A model generated the notes under the pieces. It did not search any database. It had not been told where the DNA came from and saw nothing but the letters and a program-made list of their open reading frames with translations. A stretch of DNA of 64,000 nucleotides, taken from contig NZ_CP032405.1 of NCBI RefSeq assembly GCF_016806065.1, positions 4,058,001-4,122,000 on the forward strand, given 5' to 3'. Position numbers and translations under genes: made by a program. This document shows positions 63,539-64,000 of the stretch, piece by piece (position 1 is the stretch's first letter; each line of letters starts with the position of its first letter). This stretch comes from Rhizobium rosettiformans (lineage in GTDB: Bacteria > Pseudomonadota > Alphaproteobacteria > Rhizobiales > Rhizobiaceae).

Positions 63539-64000
63539 GTGGTGAGATGTTCTCGCAGGATGACCACGAAGCTGGCCGGCATCCTCGGCTTGCTGGCGCT
63601 GATCTCGGGCTGCAACAGCACGGATGTGCTGACGCCCCCGGAGAATGTCGGCAATGGCAGTCTGCCGCAGACCTATTCCCAGGAGCTTGCAGCCCCGGCA
63701 GGCGGCACTCAGCCGGTTCAAAGTGCACCGCTCGGCCAGCCCGGCGTCTATACAGAGCCAGTACGCGGCCCGCAGAATTCGCTGGAGGCCCAGGCCGCGG
63801 CCCTGGCACAGGGCGGCCGCAATCCGGCAGCCTCCGCACCGCTTGATGGCGCAGGCAATCAGACTTTCCCCAGCGCCCCGCAACAACAGCAGGCCACCAC
63901 CCTCCAGGCGTCGCAACCCGCGCAGCCCGCCCCGCAAGCCACGCAGTCTCAGCAGGCCGCCCTGCCGCCTGCGGCCCAATCGACCGGCAGCATCCGCTTC
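63539..64000 (+). CDS. Outer-membrane-type lipoprotein, 5' part (runs off window)
   Basis: An open frame of at least 154 codons reaching the right edge. It starts GTG at 63539, after GGAAGGA, with a basic N-region (MVRCSRRMTTK), a hydrophobic core and the lipobox LISGC (lipidated Cys about residue 25). The mature part visible is low-complexity, rich in Ala, Gln and Pro (PQQQQATT, then QPAQPAPQATQSQQAA), probably a spacer before a folded domain beyond the window. ATG at 63560 is an alternative start. The family cannot be named. Confidence 0.65.
   Translation, partial: MVRCSRRMTTKLAGILGLLALISGCNSTDVLTPPENVGNGSLPQTYSQELAAPAGGTQPVQSAPLGQPGVYTEPVRGPQNSLEAQAAALAQGGRNPAASAPLDGAGNQTFPSAPQQQQATTLQASQPAQPAPQATQSQQAALPPAAQSTGSIRF

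Overview
The window is a chromosomal segment from an alphaproteobacterium of the family Rhizobiaceae (Rhizobium/Agrobacterium/Sinorhizobium group). The evidence is GC-rich DNA, rhizobial gene families (DUF930, BA14K, a DUF1476 zeta-type protein, UPF0303), the greA-lpsB-lrp-trxB-lsrB block known from Sinorhizobium meliloti, a rhizobial-size CarB with an N-terminal-half insertion, and alphaproteobacterial regulatory sites (GTTC-N7-GTTC, TTAA-N7-TTAA). No tRNA, rRNA, insertion sequence, prophage or CRISPR array was recognised. The window is almost entirely core chromosome, with three small toxin-antitoxin modules as accessory insertions.

Left part (1-18 kb): a DUF1476 paralogue with a small partner, a secreted Gly/Trp-rich protein, YjbQ, a UPF0303 protein, an NTF2-like protein, a divergent argP-argO-type regulator/exporter pair, an M20 amidohydrolase, a TonB-like DUF930 protein and an AbrB/PIN module. 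The macromolecular-synthesis genes follow: dnaG, then a membrane adenylate/guanylate cyclase, then rpoD, all on the minus strand. Next come a BrnT/BrnA module, yqeY and carA, which is separated from carB by about 10 kb.

Middle (18-37 kb): a MATE exporter, DUF2938 protein, zinc metallopeptidase, GST, Zn-alcohol dehydrogenase, amidase, a chemoreceptor with a C-terminal WEEF tail, a 2H-type DUF1868 protein, carB, small proteins, DMT and MFS transporters, an AHSA1 protein, and a two-gene DNA-repair operon. That operon is a radical SAM protein coupled by a 1-nt overlap to a DUF4130-UdgX fusion, and a perfect alphaproteobacterial LexA box lies just upstream of it.

The 37-44 kb block joins cell-envelope and redox control: greA (with an intrinsic-terminator-like hairpin in its leader), two LPS-type glycosyltransferases, lrp, trxB and lsrB. 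After lsrB, a 364-bp gap holds a LysR-type inverted repeat followed by a sequence with the layout of an AbcR small RNA. An ArsR regulator and an old-yellow-enzyme reductase follow.

Right part (44-64 kb): opgC, two paralogous PQQ-type aldose sugar dehydrogenases flanking a Phd/PIN module and aspartate aminotransferase, a cold-shock gene with a structured leader, BA14K and MBL-fold proteins, a MarR / OmpR-type regulator / histidine kinase operon resembling petP-petR, the ybjN-proC-csaA operon, a candidate orphan sRNA, ubiK, and the lgt-midA-pgeF-M24 operon. A lipoprotein gene runs off the right edge.

All family assignments rest on reading motifs by eye. Promoter, operator and sRNA calls are pattern matches and have not been tested.
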